Assembly (NCBI RefSeq): GCF_002934625.1
Contig: NZ_PTJD01000006.1
Span: 124,001 to 188,000 of the forward strand
Source of the DNA: Kineococcus xinjiangensis
Lineage (GTDB): Bacteria; Actinomycetota; Actinomycetes; Actinomycetales; Kineococcaceae
Length of the DNA: 64,000 nt
Reading direction: 5' to 3'
The position numbers and the translations under genes were made by a program. Below, one piece after another: positions 9,835 to 18,837 of the stretch. Under the pieces are notes generated by a model. That model had not been told where the DNA came from and made no database searches. It saw only the letters and a list, made by a program, of their open reading frames with translations. Position 1 is the first letter of the stretch, and each line of letters opens with the position of its first letter.

Positions 9835-10566
9835 GTGAGGCCGTTCCTCCTGCTCGCCACCCGCGCGGACGACACCGTCGCCGATGCCGAGTACGCCGCT
9901 GTCCTGCGCTACGGCGGCCTGCACCCCGAGGAGCTGGTGCGGGTGCGTCTCGAGCAGGCGCCGATGCCCGAGGTGGACCTGGAGGCGTTCTCCGGGATCG
10001 TGGTCGGGGGAAGCCCCTACTGCACCAGCGATCCGGAGTCGTCGAAGTCGGAGACCCAGCGCCGCGTGGAGCAGGAGCTGGCGGTGCTGCTCGACCGGGT
10101 GGTGGCCGCGGACATGCCGTTCCTCGGCGCCTGCTACGGGGTCGGCACGCTCGGCGTCCACCAGGGCGGGGTCGTGGACGGCACCTTCAGCGAGCCCATC
10201 AGCACCGTGCCGGTGACCCTGACGGAGGCGGGCTGCGCCGATCCGCTGTTCGGTGCGCTGCCGGTCACCTTCGACGCCTTCGTCGGCCACAAGGAGGCGA
10301 TGCGCGTCCCGCCCCCGCACGCGGTGGTGCTGGCCTCCTCCCCCGCCTGCCCGGTGCAGGCCTTCCGCGTCGGCCGGAACCTCTACGCGACGCAGTTCCA
10401 CCCCGAGCTGGACGTCGAGGGGATCATCGGGCGCGTCACCGTCTACCGGCAGGCCGGCTACTTCCCGCCCGAGGAGTACGACGAGGTCGTCGCCCGGCTG
10501 CGCCGCTCGCGGGTCGAGATGCCCTCGCTGCTCCTGCGCCGCTTCGTCGAGAGGTATCGGCGCTGA
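9835..10566 (+). CDS. class I glutamine amidotransferase-like protein
   Basis: 243 residues. A GATase1 fold of the GMP-synthase-like stand-alone type: the nucleophile elbow is GACYGVG, with the Cys near residue 101, and the His-x-Glu of the triad is in QFHPELD. No synthetase domain is attached, so the ammonia acceptor or hydrolysed substrate is unknown; GMP synthase-like and gamma-glutamyl hydrolase-like proteins share this form. GTG 9835 is preceded 6 nt earlier by a TAGCGT -10-like hexamer (9823-9828), so it may be leaderless. It is a single gene after the qcr terminator. Confidence 0.82.
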   Translation: MRPFLLLATRADDTVADAEYAAVLRYGGLHPEELVRVRLEQAPMPEVDLEAFSGIVVGGSPYCTSDPESSKSETQRRVEQELAVLLDRVVAADMPFLGACYGVGTLGVHQGGVVDGTFSEPISTVPVTLTEAGCADPLFGALPVTFDAFVGHKEAMRVPPPHAVVLASSPACPVQAFRVGRNLYATQFHPELDVEGIIGRVTVYRQAGYFPPEEYDEVVARLRRSRVEMPSLLLRRFVERYRR

Positions 10567-10614
10567 GAAGGGCGCGCCCGCTCTCCACGCGCAGGGCGCC
10601 GTCCGACCGGGGGT

Positions 10615-11139
10615 TCAGAGGTCGCGGGCGAAGCGGGTGCGGACGGGCTCGAAGCCCAGGCCGCGGAAGAAGGCGTGGGCGCCGTCGTTGAACAGCCAGC
10701 TGTCCAGCCGGAGGCCGCTCAGCCGGTGGGCCCTGGCGTGGTCCTCCGCTGCCGCGAGCAGGGCGGAGCCCACGCCCCGCCGGCGGGCGGCCGGGTCGAC
10801 GCCGAGGTGGTGGACGAAGAGCACGTGCTCGTCCGCGGTGAAGGGACCTGCGGCCCGGTGGACCTCCACCGCGTAGAGGTAGCCGGCCGGGCGACCGGCG
10901 AGGTCGGCGATCCACACGAGGCCGTCCCCGGCCACCTGCGTGGCGAAGAAGCCCGCCACCGCTGCGGGGTCGTGGGGCGCGAACCGCCCCGGGGCGGCGT
11001 CTCGGTGCAGGTGCTGCACCGGCTCGTTCAGCGCAGCGACCACGGCGGCGTCGGCGGCGGTGGCGCGGCGCAGCCGCACCGCCGCCTCGGGGATCGTCAC
11101 GAGGGGTGACCCTGCCGCAGCGCCACCCGGGCGGTCCAC
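10615..11139 (-). CDS. GNAT-family N-acetyltransferase
   Basis: 174 residues from GTG 11139, or 161 from GTG 11100 (VTIPEAAVRLRRATAAD). The acetyl-CoA loop VDPAARRRGVGSALL is the GNAT motif A (R/QxxGxG/A), followed by LRLDSWLFNDGAHAFFRGLGF. The substrate cannot be read from sequence. A GGAAAG sequence precedes GTG 11139, while the shorter form is more typical for the family, so the start is unsure. It lies tail-to-tail with the amidotransferase. Confidence 0.82.
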   Translation of the reverse strand: MDRPGGAAAGSPLVTIPEAAVRLRRATAADAAVVAALNEPVQHLHRDAAPGRFAPHDPAAVAGFFATQVAGDGLVWIADLAGRPAGYLYAVEVHRAAGPFTADEHVLFVHHLGVDPAARRRGVGSALLAAAEDHARAHRLSGLRLDSWLFNDGAHAFFRGLGFEPVRTRFARDL

Positions 11140-11209
11140 TGCTTTCCGCTCCCGGCCGCGGAGAGCCCTGGAGGGCTGCGCTGCCCCGGCGCGGCCCTCG
11201 GGTGGGTCC

Positions 11210-12097
11210 TCAGGCCGGCTGGGCGGCGGGAAGGGCGGATCCGGCCTTCCACTCCTCGTACGGCAAGCTCCAGGTGGTGTAGCCGTTGCCGGGCTCCATC
11301 CCCCCCTCGGAGCCGACGAACTCGACGACGTCGCCGACCGTGGAGTGCTCGAAGAGCCAGCGGGCGTCCTCGGTGCTCATGCCGGTGCAGCCGTGGCTGA
11401 CGTTCGCGGAGCCGTGGGACGCGGCGGACCAGGGAGCGGCGTGCAGGAACTCGCCGGAGTTGGTCAGGCGCATCGCGTACTTCACGTCGAGGGCGTAGTA
11501 CTCGGGGTCGTCCTCGCTGACCCCGGTGGTCTCGGCGTCCATCCGCCGCTCCGCCTCGCGGCTCATGATGACCTTCACTCCCCCGCGGGTGAGGTACCTC
11601 CCGCCGTTGCCGCCCTTCCCCGTCGTCACGGGGATCGTCCTCACGACCTGCCCGTCCTCCCGGACGGTGAGGGTGTGGGCGTCGACGTCCACGGTGCTGA
11701 CCACCGCCGATCCGACCTGGAAGTCGATGTCGCGGTCGGCCTTGCCCCAGACGCCGGGCGCAACCTCGACGCCGGCGAGGTCGACGTCCACGTGCACGGC
11801 CGTGCCGGCGGGCCAGTACTCCCGTGGACGCCTGTCCACCCGCCGGCCGGAGACCCAGCGCCAGGAGCCCTGAACCGCTGCCGGCCGGGTGCTCACGTCC
11901 AGCCGTTCCTCGACGGCCGCGCGGCGATCGTCGGCGACCTCCTCGTCGAGCAGGCCGAGGACGGGCATGCCGACGCCCACGGTGGACCCGGCCAGCGGCG
12001 CGACGCTGGCGCTGACGAGCGCGGTGGGTTCCACGGTGCTGAGGCTGCTCGTCCGCTCGGTGCGCAGGCCCGAGTCGCTGAGGGCGGTGACGTGCAC
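11210..12097 (-). CDS. L,D-transpeptidase, C-terminal catalytic part (frame-disrupted gene)
   Basis: This open frame encodes the end of an immunoglobulin-like domain and a complete YkuD (L,D-transpeptidase) domain. The catalytic motif is SHGCTGMS, with the upstream His in EFLHAAPWS. Such enzymes form 3-3 cross-links in peptidoglycan and are anchored outside the membrane. Taken alone, this frame lacks a signal peptide. The matching N-terminus, with lipobox, lies upstream but is reached only through two reading-frame changes (see the 12098-12409 entry). The internal GTG at 12097 is therefore probably not a real start. The family is certain; whether the product is made is doubtful. Confidence 0.75.
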   Translation of the reverse strand: MHVTALSDSGLRTERTSSLSTVEPTALVSASVAPLAGSTVGVGMPVLGLLDEEVADDRRAAVEERLDVSTRPAAVQGSWRWVSGRRVDRRPREYWPAGTAVHVDVDLAGVEVAPGVWGKADRDIDFQVGSAVVSTVDVDAHTLTVREDGQVVRTIPVTTGKGGNGGRYLTRGGVKVIMSREAERRMDAETTGVSEDDPEYYALDVKYAMRLTNSGEFLHAAPWSAASHGSANVSHGCTGMSTEDARWLFEHSTVGDVVEFVGSEGGMEPGNGYTTWSLPYEEWKAGSALPAAQPA

Positions 12098-12409
12098 GGT
12101 GTAGGTGGTGGCCTGGGAGGCCGTTGAGCGGGGCGCCGGCGGGGTCGGTCACCTCCACGGCCTGCAGGGAGCCGTCGGTGACGGCGACCCGGATGCGGGC
12201 GTCGAGGGGCACCCCGGCCGCCGCGTCGGCGGGTGAAACGTGCACCGCCGCGGGCGTCGGCGCCGGGGTGGTGCCGCTCGGGGTGGCGTCAGGGGTGGCG
12301 CCTCGCGCCTCGGGGCGGCACTACCCGCACCGCCCTGGCAGCCGCTGACTGCGAGGACGGCCCCCACCACCGCGACGGCGATGCCCCACCGGCTCGTGCT
12401 GCTCCTCAC
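12098..12409 (-). pseudogene. N-terminal lipoprotein/Ig-domain part of the L,D-transpeptidase, separated by two frameshifts
   Basis: GTG 12409 opens a lipoprotein signal (RWGIAVAVVGAVLAVSGC), with lipobox Cys near residue 21. About 50 bp later the frame ceases to make sense, while another frame encodes a Thr/Pro linker and a typical Ig-like start (VHVSPADAAAGVPLDARIRV) as far as GAPLNG. From there the homology continues in the original frame (ASQATTYTVHVTAL). The first shift lies near the C run at about 12311-12320. The second, near 12120-12130, also appears to lack about 15 residues expected between GAPLNG and ATTYTV. It is either a decayed gene or a sequencing/assembly error. Family comparison is from memory. 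Confidence 0.65.
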
Positions 12410-12720
12410 GCGTCCCCTGCCTCCGCTTCCGCTGCTGCTCGTCGGTCGTCGGCTCACACCGACCATCGATGCCCGCAGCAACCACTCTCGGCGGCATGAC
12501 GCGCACAGGGGCCATTCCGTTGCAGCCCCGCGACGATGCCCCCTGGGGCGAGGCGGGACCAGGCGGGGCGGGACCAGGCGGGGCGGGACCAGGCGGGGCG
12601 GGACCAGGCGGGGCAGGACCGGGCGCGGCCGGTCCGGGCGGGTGGACCGGCCCGGCCCCGTGGTCCAGGTAGCTGTGGCGCCGGGCACCTGCGCCGAGCG
12701 GTCGACGCACCGCGGACATG
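12410..12720. other. gene-free spacer with a 15-bp tandem repeat
   Basis: Spacer between the ctaF terminator and the L,D-transpeptidase start. It contains four copies of a 15-bp unit (listed separately). A short plus-strand ORF at 12496-12672 would encode GPGGA repeats but has no ribosome site or promoter-like hexamer at the right distance, so I see no supported gene. Confidence 0.5.
12556..12615 (+). repeat. minisatellite, four copies of GGACCAGGCGGGGCG
   Basis: Four head-to-tail 15-bp units; the first three are identical and the fourth differs at its last base. A diverged fifth unit follows. The period is a multiple of three, so the repeat stays open in frame (GPGGA on the plus strand). 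It is intergenic and probably arose by slippage. Confidence 0.85.
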
Positions 12721-12769
12721 CCGAAGGGCCGGCCACCGGGGCTTCCGCCCGCGGTGACCGGCCCTTCGG
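12721..12769 (-). terminator. terminator of the ctaC-ctaD-ctaF operon
   Basis: A 12-bp perfect outer stem (CCGAAGGGCCGG / CCGGCCCTTCGG), extended by five more pairs after one mismatch. It lies just after the ctaF stop on the minus strand. Confidence 0.75.
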
Positions 12770-12786
12770 CTCAGCCGGTCCGAACG

Positions 12787-13188
12787 TCAGTGCGCGTGCT
12801 CGCCCACGAAGTACTCGAACACCCAGCCGATGAGGAAGACGATCGAGAAGGCGACGCCGATGATCGACAGCCACCACCCGATGGCGGCACCGGCGAAGAC
12901 CAGCGCGGCGCCGAAGGACAGGGCCAGCGGCCACCAGCTGTGCGGGCTGAAGAAGCCCTGCTCCCCCGCGCCCTCGGTGATGTCGGCCCGCGGGTTGTCC
13001 TCGGGCCGCTCGTCGATGCGGGCACCCGTGACGGCCAGATAGCCGCCCACGAGGACCGCCAGCCCCGCGGTGAGCAGGAGGCAGACGAAGCCGACGGGCT
13101 CGTTCCACTGCGTCAGCAGGCCGTAGACGAAGGCGATGGGGAGGAAGAAGAGCAGTCCCCCGCTGAACAGCCAGATCTCGGACTTCAT
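12787..13188 (-). CDS. ctaF: cytochrome c oxidase subunit IV (actinobacterial type)
   Basis: 133 residues with four hydrophobic segments: SGGLLFFLPIAFVYGLL, GFVCLLLTAGLAVLVGGYL, and a C-terminal pair around WPLALSFGAALVFAGAAIGW and FSIVFLIGWVFEYFVG ending GEHAH. This is the small actinobacterial CtaF, an accessory membrane subunit of the aa3 oxidase. ATG 13188 is one base after the ctaD stop and has GAAGGGTGG upstream; a GTG four codons earlier (13200) is less likely. Confidence 0.92.
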   Translation of the reverse strand: MKSEIWLFSGGLLFFLPIAFVYGLLTQWNEPVGFVCLLLTAGLAVLVGGYLAVTGARIDERPEDNPRADITEGAGEQGFFSPHSWWPLALSFGAALVFAGAAIGWWLSIIGVAFSIVFLIGWVFEYFVGEHAH

Positions 13189-13189
13189 G

Positions 13190-14965
13190 TCAGTGGCCAC
13201 CCTTCCGCGGCAGGTCTTCCTGGCGACCGGTCAGGTCGGCCTCGCCGTACACGTGGTCGAGGAGGTTCTTGTCGCTCGTCGGCGTGTCGTGGCCCGGCAC
13301 CTCGGGGTGGTGCAGGTCGAAGGCCGGCCGCTCGGAGCGGATGCGCGGCAGCGAGGTGAAGTTGTGCCGCGGCGGCGGGCAGGAGGTCGCCCACTCCAGG
13401 GAGTTGCCGTAGCCCCAGGGGTCGTCGACCTCGACCTTGGGCGCCTTGACCGCGGTCTGCCACACGTTCCAGAGGAACGGCAGGGTGGAGGCGCCGAGCA
13501 GGAAGGCACCCACCGTGGAGACCTGGTTCATCAGCGTGAACCCGTCCTCGGGCAGGTAGTCCGCGTAGCGGCGCGGCATGCCGGAGGCCCCCAGCCAGTG
13601 CTGGATGAGGAAGGTCGTGTGGAAGCCGATGAAGAGCAGCCAGAAGTGGATCTTGCCGAGGCGCTCGTCGAGCATCTTGCCGGTGAACTTCGGCCACCAG
13701 AAGTAGAAGCCGGCGAACATCGCGAAGACGACCGTGCCGAAGACGACGTAGTGGAAGTGGGCCACCACGAAGTACGAGTCGGACAGGTGGAAGTCCAGCG
13801 GGGGCGAGGACAGGATGATCCCGGTCAGGCCGCCGAAGAGGAACGTCACCAGGAAGCCGATGGCCCACAGCAGCGGCGTGTCGAAGGTCAGCGACCCGCG
13901 CCACATCGTGCCGATCCAGGTGAAGAACTTCAGGCCGGTGGGCACCGCGATCAGCATGGTCATGAGCGCGAAGAACGGCAGCAGGACCTTGCCGGTGACG
14001 TACATGTGGTGCGCCCACACCGACACCGAGAGACCGGCGATCGAGATCGTCGCGAAGACCAGGCCCTTGTAGCCGAAGACGGGCTTGCGGCTGAAGACGG
14101 GGATGATCTCGGTGATGATCCCGAAGAAGGGCAGCGCGATGATGTAGACCTCGGGGTGCCCGAAGAACCAGAAGAGGTGCTGCCACAGGATCGGTCCGCC
14201 GTGCGCGGCGTCGTAGACGTGGGCACCCATCACCCGGTCCGCGCCGAGGGCGAGGAGGGCCGCCGCGAGCACCGGGAAGGCCATCAGCACCAGGACGCTG
14301 GTGATGAGGATGTTCCAGGTGAAGATCGGCATCCGGAACATCGTCATGCCCGGGGCGCGCATGCAGAGGATCGTCGTCACGAAGTTGACGGCGCCGAGGA
14401 TCGTCCCGAAGCCGCCGAAGGCGAGGCCGAAGACCCACAGGTCCCCGCCGAGGCCGGGGCTGTGGACGGCGTCCGACAGCGGCGTGTAGGCGAACCAGCC
14501 GAAGCTGGCCGCGCCCTGCGGGGTGAGGAAGCCGGCGCCGGCGATGATCCCGCCGAACAGGTAGATCCAGTAGGACAGCATGTTCAGCCGCGGGAACGCG
14601 ACGTCCGGCGAGCCGATCTGCAGCGGCATGATCGCGTTCGCGAAGGCCGCGAAGAGCGGCGTCGCGAACAGCAGCAGCATGATCGTGCCGTGCATGGTGA
14701 AGAGCTGGTTGTACTGGTCCTTCGAGTTCACGACCTGGATGCCGGGCTCGAAGAGCTCGGCCCGGATCAGCAGCGCCATGACGCCGCCGATGAGGAACCA
14801 GATGAAGGAGGTGATGAAGTAGAGGTTGCCGATCACCTTGTGGTCGGTGCTGGTGACCCACTTGGTGACCACGCTGCCCCGGGACCGGGGCACGCTCACG
14901 CCGGCCGGCTGCCTGGTGGTGGTGCGCGCGGCGAAGCCGGGCGGGAAGGTGCTCTCAGTGGCCAT
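13190..14965 (-). CDS. ctaD: cytochrome c oxidase subunit I
   Basis: 591 residues, twelve-helix heme-copper oxidase. Key sites are present: the heme a ligand in [12 protein letters not shown]; the CuB His and cross-linked Tyr in [19 protein letters not shown]; the His pair in [10 protein letters not shown]; and the heme a3/a ligands in [10 protein letters not shown]. It catalyses O2 reduction and proton pumping. The start ATGGCCACTGA overlaps the end of ctaC by 11 bp, so the genes are coupled in the order ctaC-ctaD-ctaF. Confidence 0.98.
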   Translation of the reverse strand: MATESTFPPGFAARTTTRQPAGVSVPRSRGSVVTKWVTSTDHKVIGNLYFITSFIWFLIGGVMALLIRAELFEPGIQVVNSKDQYNQLFTMHGTIMLLLFATPLFAAFANAIMPLQIGSPDVAFPRLNMLSYWIYLFGGIIAGAGFLTPQGAASFGWFAYTPLSDAVHSPGLGGDLWVFGLAFGGFGTILGAVNFVTTILCMRAPGMTMFRMPIFTWNILITSVLVLMAFPVLAAALLALGADRVMGAHVYDAAHGGPILWQHLFWFFGHPEVYIIALPFFGIITEIIPVFSRKPVFGYKGLVFATISIAGLSVSVWAHHMYVTGKVLLPFFALMTMLIAVPTGLKFFTWIGTMWRGSLTFDTPLLWAIGFLVTFLFGGLTGIILSSPPLDFHLSDSYFVVAHFHYVVFGTVVFAMFAGFYFWWPKFTGKMLDERLGKIHFWLLFIGFHTTFLIQHWLGASGMPRRYADYLPEDGFTLMNQVSTVGAFLLGASTLPFLWNVWQTAVKAPKVEVDDPWGYGNSLEWATSCPPPRHNFTSLPRIRSERPAFDLHHPEVPGHDTPTSDKNLLDHVYGEADLTGRQEDLPRKGGH

Positions 14966-15905
14966 CGGGGGTCAGCTCCTCTGCGGCCTCGGACTCGCCC
15001 TCGGGCTGAGGGGTGGCGGCCTCGCGCTCCAACGCGCCGGCGAGCTCCGTGATGAGCTGGCCGGTGTTGCCCTGGTCGCGCAGGCTCTCGATGAAGGCTT
15101 CGTACTCGTCCTGCTCGACGACCTGGACGTTGAAGAGCATCTCCGAGTGGTACTCACCGCACAGCTCGGCGCACTTGCCCTGGAACATCCCGATCTTGGT
15201 CGGGGTGACGTGGAACTCGTTGGGCGCACCCGCGATGGCGTCCATCTTGAACAGCCAGGCAGGCACCCAGAAGGAGTGGTTGACGTCGATGCCGTAGACC
15301 TCGACCTCGACCGTCTGGTCGACCGGGAGGACGAGGGTGGGCAGCGTCTCCTCGACGCCCTCCACGCCCGTCAGGACGGCCTGGCGGCCGGCGACGTAGA
15401 CGTCCTCGTCGTTGTAGTTGAAGTCCCAGCCCCACTTCTTGCCGATGACGTCGATCTTGACGTCGACGGGGCCGTCGTTCTCCAGGATCGCCGCCTCGTC
15501 ACGGGCGGTGTAGAAGAACAGGACGCCGACCATCATCACGGGCAGGACCGTGTAGAGGATCTCGATCGGCATGTTGTAGCGGACCTGCGGCGGCAGCTGC
15601 GGGTCCCCCTTGCGGCGGCGGTAGGCCACCACGCACCACAGGGTGAGGCCCCAGACCACCAGGCCCACCAGCAGCGCCGCGATCCAGGAGCCGTTCCACA
15701 GCGTCTGGATGCGGGGCGTCATGTTCGTCGCGCCGTCGCTCACGATCGGCAGGTAGCCGTGGGCGAAGTCGCTCTCGGCCTGCCGCTCACCGCAGGCGGC
15801 GAGGAAGAGCGTGGCTCCCACCGCCGCGGACGCGCGCAGCGCCCAGGACGAACGGCGGCGCCGTACTGCGTACGAGTCTCGCGTGCCCAACGTCGGCCTC
15901 TCCAC
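14955..15905 (-). CDS. ctaC: cytochrome c oxidase subunit II (CuA lipoprotein)
   Basis: 316 residues. The N-terminus is a lipoprotein signal with lipobox LAAC (Cys38). Two transmembrane segments follow, around [19 protein letters not shown] and [17 protein letters not shown]. The periplasmic cupredoxin domain carries the CuA site CAELCGEYH, giving Cys245, Cys249 and His253, with Trp-rich KKWGWDFNY for electron entry. It receives electrons from QcrC. GTG 15905 is supported by GAGGGAC five bases upstream. Confidence 0.96.
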   Translation of the reverse strand: MERPTLGTRDSYAVRRRRSSWALRASAAVGATLFLAACGERQAESDFAHGYLPIVSDGATNMTPRIQTLWNGSWIAALLVGLVVWGLTLWCVVAYRRRKGDPQLPPQVRYNMPIEILYTVLPVMMVGVLFFYTARDEAAILENDGPVDVKIDVIGKKWGWDFNYNDEDVYVAGRQAVLTGVEGVEETLPTLVLPVDQTVEVEVYGIDVNHSFWVPAWLFKMDAIAGAPNEFHVTPTKIGMFQGKCAELCGEYHSEMLFNVQVVEQDEYEAFIESLRDQGNTGQLITELAGALEREAATPQPEGESEAAEELTPDGH

Positions 15906-15986
15906 GTCCCTCGATCGGATCCGGCCGGGCGGTCGGGGCCGGCCCTCGAAGGGTCGTCACCACGCGCACGGCACTCGGTCCTGAGA

Positions 15987-16736
15987 CTACCCCCCGCTCT
16001 CCGGCGGGGACTGGTCGGGGCGCGCGGCGAAGGCGCGTGGCGCCGGGAGGGCCAGCGCGGGGCCGAGGGCGGCCAGGTAGTCGACGCGCGCGACCTCCTC
16101 CACGCCCAGGGTGGCCAGGTGGTCCGTGCGCCACTGCACGTCGACGAGCCGGCCCCGCACGCCGTCGGCCATCAGCCCGGCGAGGGCCACGACCGCGGCC
16201 TTGGAGGCGTCCGTGGTGCGGTGGAACTTCGACTCCGCCGCGAACAGACCACCGAGGGCGACCCCGTACAGGCCGCCGACGAGCTCGCCGTCCTCCCACG
16301 TCTCCACGGAGTGGGCCCAGCCCAGGTGGTGCAGCCGCGCGTACGCCGCAGCGACGGCCGGCGTGATCCACGCTCCGGGGCGTCCGGGGTCGGCGCAGCC
16401 GGCGACCACGTCCTCGAAGGCGGTGTCCACACGCACCTCGAAGCGGCGCAGGGAGCGGCGCAGGGACCGGGAGACGTGCAGCCGCTCGGGCCGCAGGACG
16501 CCGCGGGGGTCGGGCGACCACCAGCCGACGGGCCCCCGTCCGCGACGGCCCAGGCCCATGGGGAAGTAGCCGGCCCGGTAGGCGGCCAGCAGCGTCGCGG
16601 GACGCAGGTCCCCGCCCGCACCCACCAGGTCCTCGCCCGGCAGGGGGCGCAGCGACGCGAAGTCGAACCGCGACGGTCCCGGGTCGACCGGCCGGGCCGC
16701 GGGCGCGGCGGACGGCCGGTCGACCGGGAGCGTCAC
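15987..16736 (-). CDS. aat: leucyl/phenylalanyl-tRNA--protein transferase
   Basis: 249 residues. It adds Leu or Phe from tRNA to N-terminal Arg/Lys of proteins in the N-degron pathway. Family signatures are AAYRAGYFPMG, WWSPDPRGVL, the EDGELVGGLYGVALGGLFAAESKFHR core and LVDVQWRTDHLATLG. GTG 16736 has GAGGAC upstream. It starts 24 bp after erpA and probably shares its transcript. Confidence 0.94.
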   Translation of the reverse strand: MTLPVDRPSAAPAARPVDPGPSRFDFASLRPLPGEDLVGAGGDLRPATLLAAYRAGYFPMGLGRRGRGPVGWWSPDPRGVLRPERLHVSRSLRRSLRRFEVRVDTAFEDVVAGCADPGRPGAWITPAVAAAYARLHHLGWAHSVETWEDGELVGGLYGVALGGLFAAESKFHRTTDASKAAVVALAGLMADGVRGRLVDVQWRTDHLATLGVEEVARVDYLAALGPALALPAPRAFAARPDQSPPESGG

Positions 16737-16760
16737 GGCGTCCTCAGCAGGAGCCGCGGC

Positions 16761-17114
16761 TCAGCTGAAGGAGTCCCCGCAGGCGCAGCTGCTGCCGGCG
16801 TTGGGGTTGTCGATCGTGAAGCCCTGCTTCTCGATGGTGTCCGCGAAGTCGATGGTCGCGCCCTCGAGGTAGGGGACGCTCATCTTGTCCACCACGACGC
16901 CCACGCCGCCGAAGTCGCGCAGCGCGTCACCGTCGAGCTCGCGCTCGTCGAAGTAGAGCTGGTAGATGAGGCCGGAGCAGCCGCCCGGCTGCACCGCGAT
17001 CCGCAGGCGCAGGTCGTCGCGCCCCTCCTGCTCCAGCAGGGCCTTGACCTTGGCCGCTGCGACCTCGGTGAGCTCGACCCCGTGGGTCGCGGTGGTTCCG
17101 TCCTGGACGGTCAT
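16761..17114 (-). CDS. erpA: iron-sulfur cluster insertion protein (A-type carrier)
   Basis: 117 residues, HesB/IscA/ErpA family. The three conserved cysteines are present: Cys46 in GGCSG, and Cys110 and Cys112 in SSCACGDSF. A-type carriers deliver [Fe-S] clusters to enzymes. Several clients are encoded in this window, such as the Rieske subunit and LipA, though no specific partnership can be read from sequence. ErpA versus IscA cannot be separated with certainty. It precedes aat on the minus strand. Confidence 0.93.
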   Translation of the reverse strand: MTVQDGTTATHGVELTEVAAAKVKALLEQEGRDDLRLRIAVQPGGCSGLIYQLYFDERELDGDALRDFGGVGVVVDKMSVPYLEGATIDFADTIEKQGFTIDNPNAGSSCACGDSFS

Positions 17115-17280
17115 CGGTGTCGTCTCCGCTCCGCTCGACAGCTCGTGGGCACGTCCGGGGGCACTCCCCGGACCGCCTCTTGCGAGAACCAGCGCGCGGC
17201 CCGCGCTGTTCCCGCCGTCCTGCTCGCCCGCCGCCGTCCGCCGTGGCGGCGCCGCGCGGGCGGGACCAGGGTACGGCGCC

Positions 17281-18747
17281 TCAGCCGGCCCGGGCGCCGT
17301 CCGCGGCCGGCACCGGTCCGGCGGGCCCGCCCGCCAGGGAGTCCAGCAGCAGGGCGTGGGCCAGGCAGGCGCGGGCGAAGTCCTCCAGGTGCAGGGACTC
17401 GTCGGCGCCGTGGGCGCGGGAGTCCGGGTCCTCCACCCCCGTCACCAGGATCGCCGCGTGCGGGTAGACCGCCGCCAGCTCGGAGATGAAGGGGATGGAG
17501 CCGCCCATCCCCATCTCCACGACCTCCACGCCGTAGGCCTCGGTGAACGCGCGGCGGGCGGTGGCGTGGGCGGCCGTGGAGGTGTCGGCTGCGAAGGGCG
17601 CGCCCAGCTCCCCCTCCTCGACGGTGACGCGCGCACCGAAGGGCGCCCGCTCCTCCAGGTGCGCGCGCAGGGCGGCCATCGCGGCGGCCGGGTCCTGGCC
17701 GGGGCCCAGCCGCACGCTCAGCTTGGCCCGCGCCGTGGGCAGCAGGGTGTTGCTCGACAGCTCGACCGACGGGGCGTCGAGGCCGATGACGGACAGCGCC
17801 GGCTTCGTCCACAGCCGCGACTCCAGGGAGCCGGTCCCCGCCAGCCGCACCCCGTCCAGGACGCCGACGTCGGCCCGGAAGCGCTCCTCCGTCAGGTCCG
17901 TCTCCGGTGCCCGCCCGCTGAGCAGGCCGGCGACCGCGACGTCCCCGGCCTCGTCGTGCAGGGTGGCCAGGAGGCGGCAGAGGCAGGTCAGGGCGTCGAC
18001 GACCGGGCCGCCGTTGATGCCCGAGTGCACGGCGTGGGTGAGGACGTCGACGCGGACCACGCAGTCGACGAGCCCGCGCAGGGTGGTGGTCAGGGCGGGC
18101 ACGCCGACGCGCCAGTTGGCGGAGTCGGCCACGACGATGACGTCGGCGGCGAGCACGTCGCGGTACTGCGCCAGGAACGCGGAGAAGGTGGGCGAGCCGA
18201 TCTCCTCCTCCCCCTCGACGAAGACGGTCACCCCGACCCCGTCGCCCGGGCCCCACTGCGGCAGGAGGGCGCGCAGCGCGGCGACGTGGGCCATCACCCC
18301 GGCCTTGTCGTCGGCCGCCCCGCGCCCGTAGAGGCGCCCGCCGCGCTCGGTCGGCTCGAAGGCCGGGCTCGTCCAGTCCGCGGGCGCCCCCGGCGGCTGC
18401 ACGTCGTGGTGGGCGTAGAGGAGGACGGTCGGGCGGCCGGGGGGCGCCGGCCGGCGGCCGACGACGGCGGGCGCGCCGGTGCGCCCGTCCTGCTCGGCGG
18501 TGAGGATGCGCACGTCGTCCAGGCCGGCGTCCCGCAGCAGCCCGGCGACGGCCTCGGCGCCGGCCGCCACGTGCCCGGGGTCGAAGGCGGGCGCGGACAC
18601 GCTGGGGATGCGGACCAGGCGCTCCAGGTCCGCCCGCAGGCCGGGCTGCAGCTCGGCCAGCCGCGCGCGCAGCTCCCCGCTGCGCGCGCTGCCACCGGGG
18701 CCCTGCGGGGCGGGGACGGGCTGGGGGGACGGCTGCTCCGGCGTCAT
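17281..18747 (-). CDS. M20-family metallopeptidase (dipeptidase)
   Basis: 488 residues. The zinc-ligand set of M20 dipeptidases is complete: YAHHDVQPPG, GRGAADDKAGV with the bridging Asp, VEGEEEIGSP with the catalytic Glu pair, an Asp in VVADSANW, and the late His in AHGADESLHLEDF. A dimerisation lid domain sits between about 200 and 330 (HAVHSGINGGP). The closest functional description is a broad cytosolic dipeptidase. ATG 18747 is preceded 6 nt upstream by TAGCGT. It is divergent from the DUF3043 gene. Confidence 0.9.
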   Translation of the reverse strand: MTPEQPSPQPVPAPQGPGGSARSGELRARLAELQPGLRADLERLVRIPSVSAPAFDPGHVAAGAEAVAGLLRDAGLDDVRILTAEQDGRTGAPAVVGRRPAPPGRPTVLLYAHHDVQPPGAPADWTSPAFEPTERGGRLYGRGAADDKAGVMAHVAALRALLPQWGPGDGVGVTVFVEGEEEIGSPTFSAFLAQYRDVLAADVIVVADSANWRVGVPALTTTLRGLVDCVVRVDVLTHAVHSGINGGPVVDALTCLCRLLATLHDEAGDVAVAGLLSGRAPETDLTEERFRADVGVLDGVRLAGTGSLESRLWTKPALSVIGLDAPSVELSSNTLLPTARAKLSVRLGPGQDPAAAMAALRAHLEERAPFGARVTVEEGELGAPFAADTSTAAHATARRAFTEAYGVEVVEMGMGGSIPFISELAAVYPHAAILVTGVEDPDSRAHGADESLHLEDFARACLAHALLLDSLAGGPAGPVPAADGARAG

Positions 18748-18753
18748 GGGCAG

Positions 18754-18759
18754 ACGCTA
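18754..18759 (-). promoter_or_regulatory. -10-like hexamer TAGCGT for the M20 peptidase
   Basis: Lies 6 nt upstream of ATG 18747, so a transcript would begin at or next to the start codon. No clear -35 was seen. Confidence 0.5.
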
Positions 18760-18825
18760 ACGCGCGCGCCTGACCCGTCCGACGGACCCTCCGCCGCCTC
18801 GGCCCGCAGCGCCCCGGCGAGACCG

Positions 18826-18831
18826 TAGGCT
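18826..18831 (+). promoter_or_regulatory. -10-like hexamer TAGGCT for the DUF3043 gene
   Basis: Lies 6 nt upstream of GTG 18838, the leaderless spacing seen repeatedly in this window; there is no Shine-Dalgarno sequence. Confidence 0.5.
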
Positions 18832-18837
18832 TCGTGC

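Noticed and set aside
12496-12672. Plus-strand ORF with GPGGA repeats as a gene
   Set aside because: No ribosome site, no promoter-like hexamer at the spacing used here, and composition explained by the minisatellite; kept only as a repeat and a low-interest finding.
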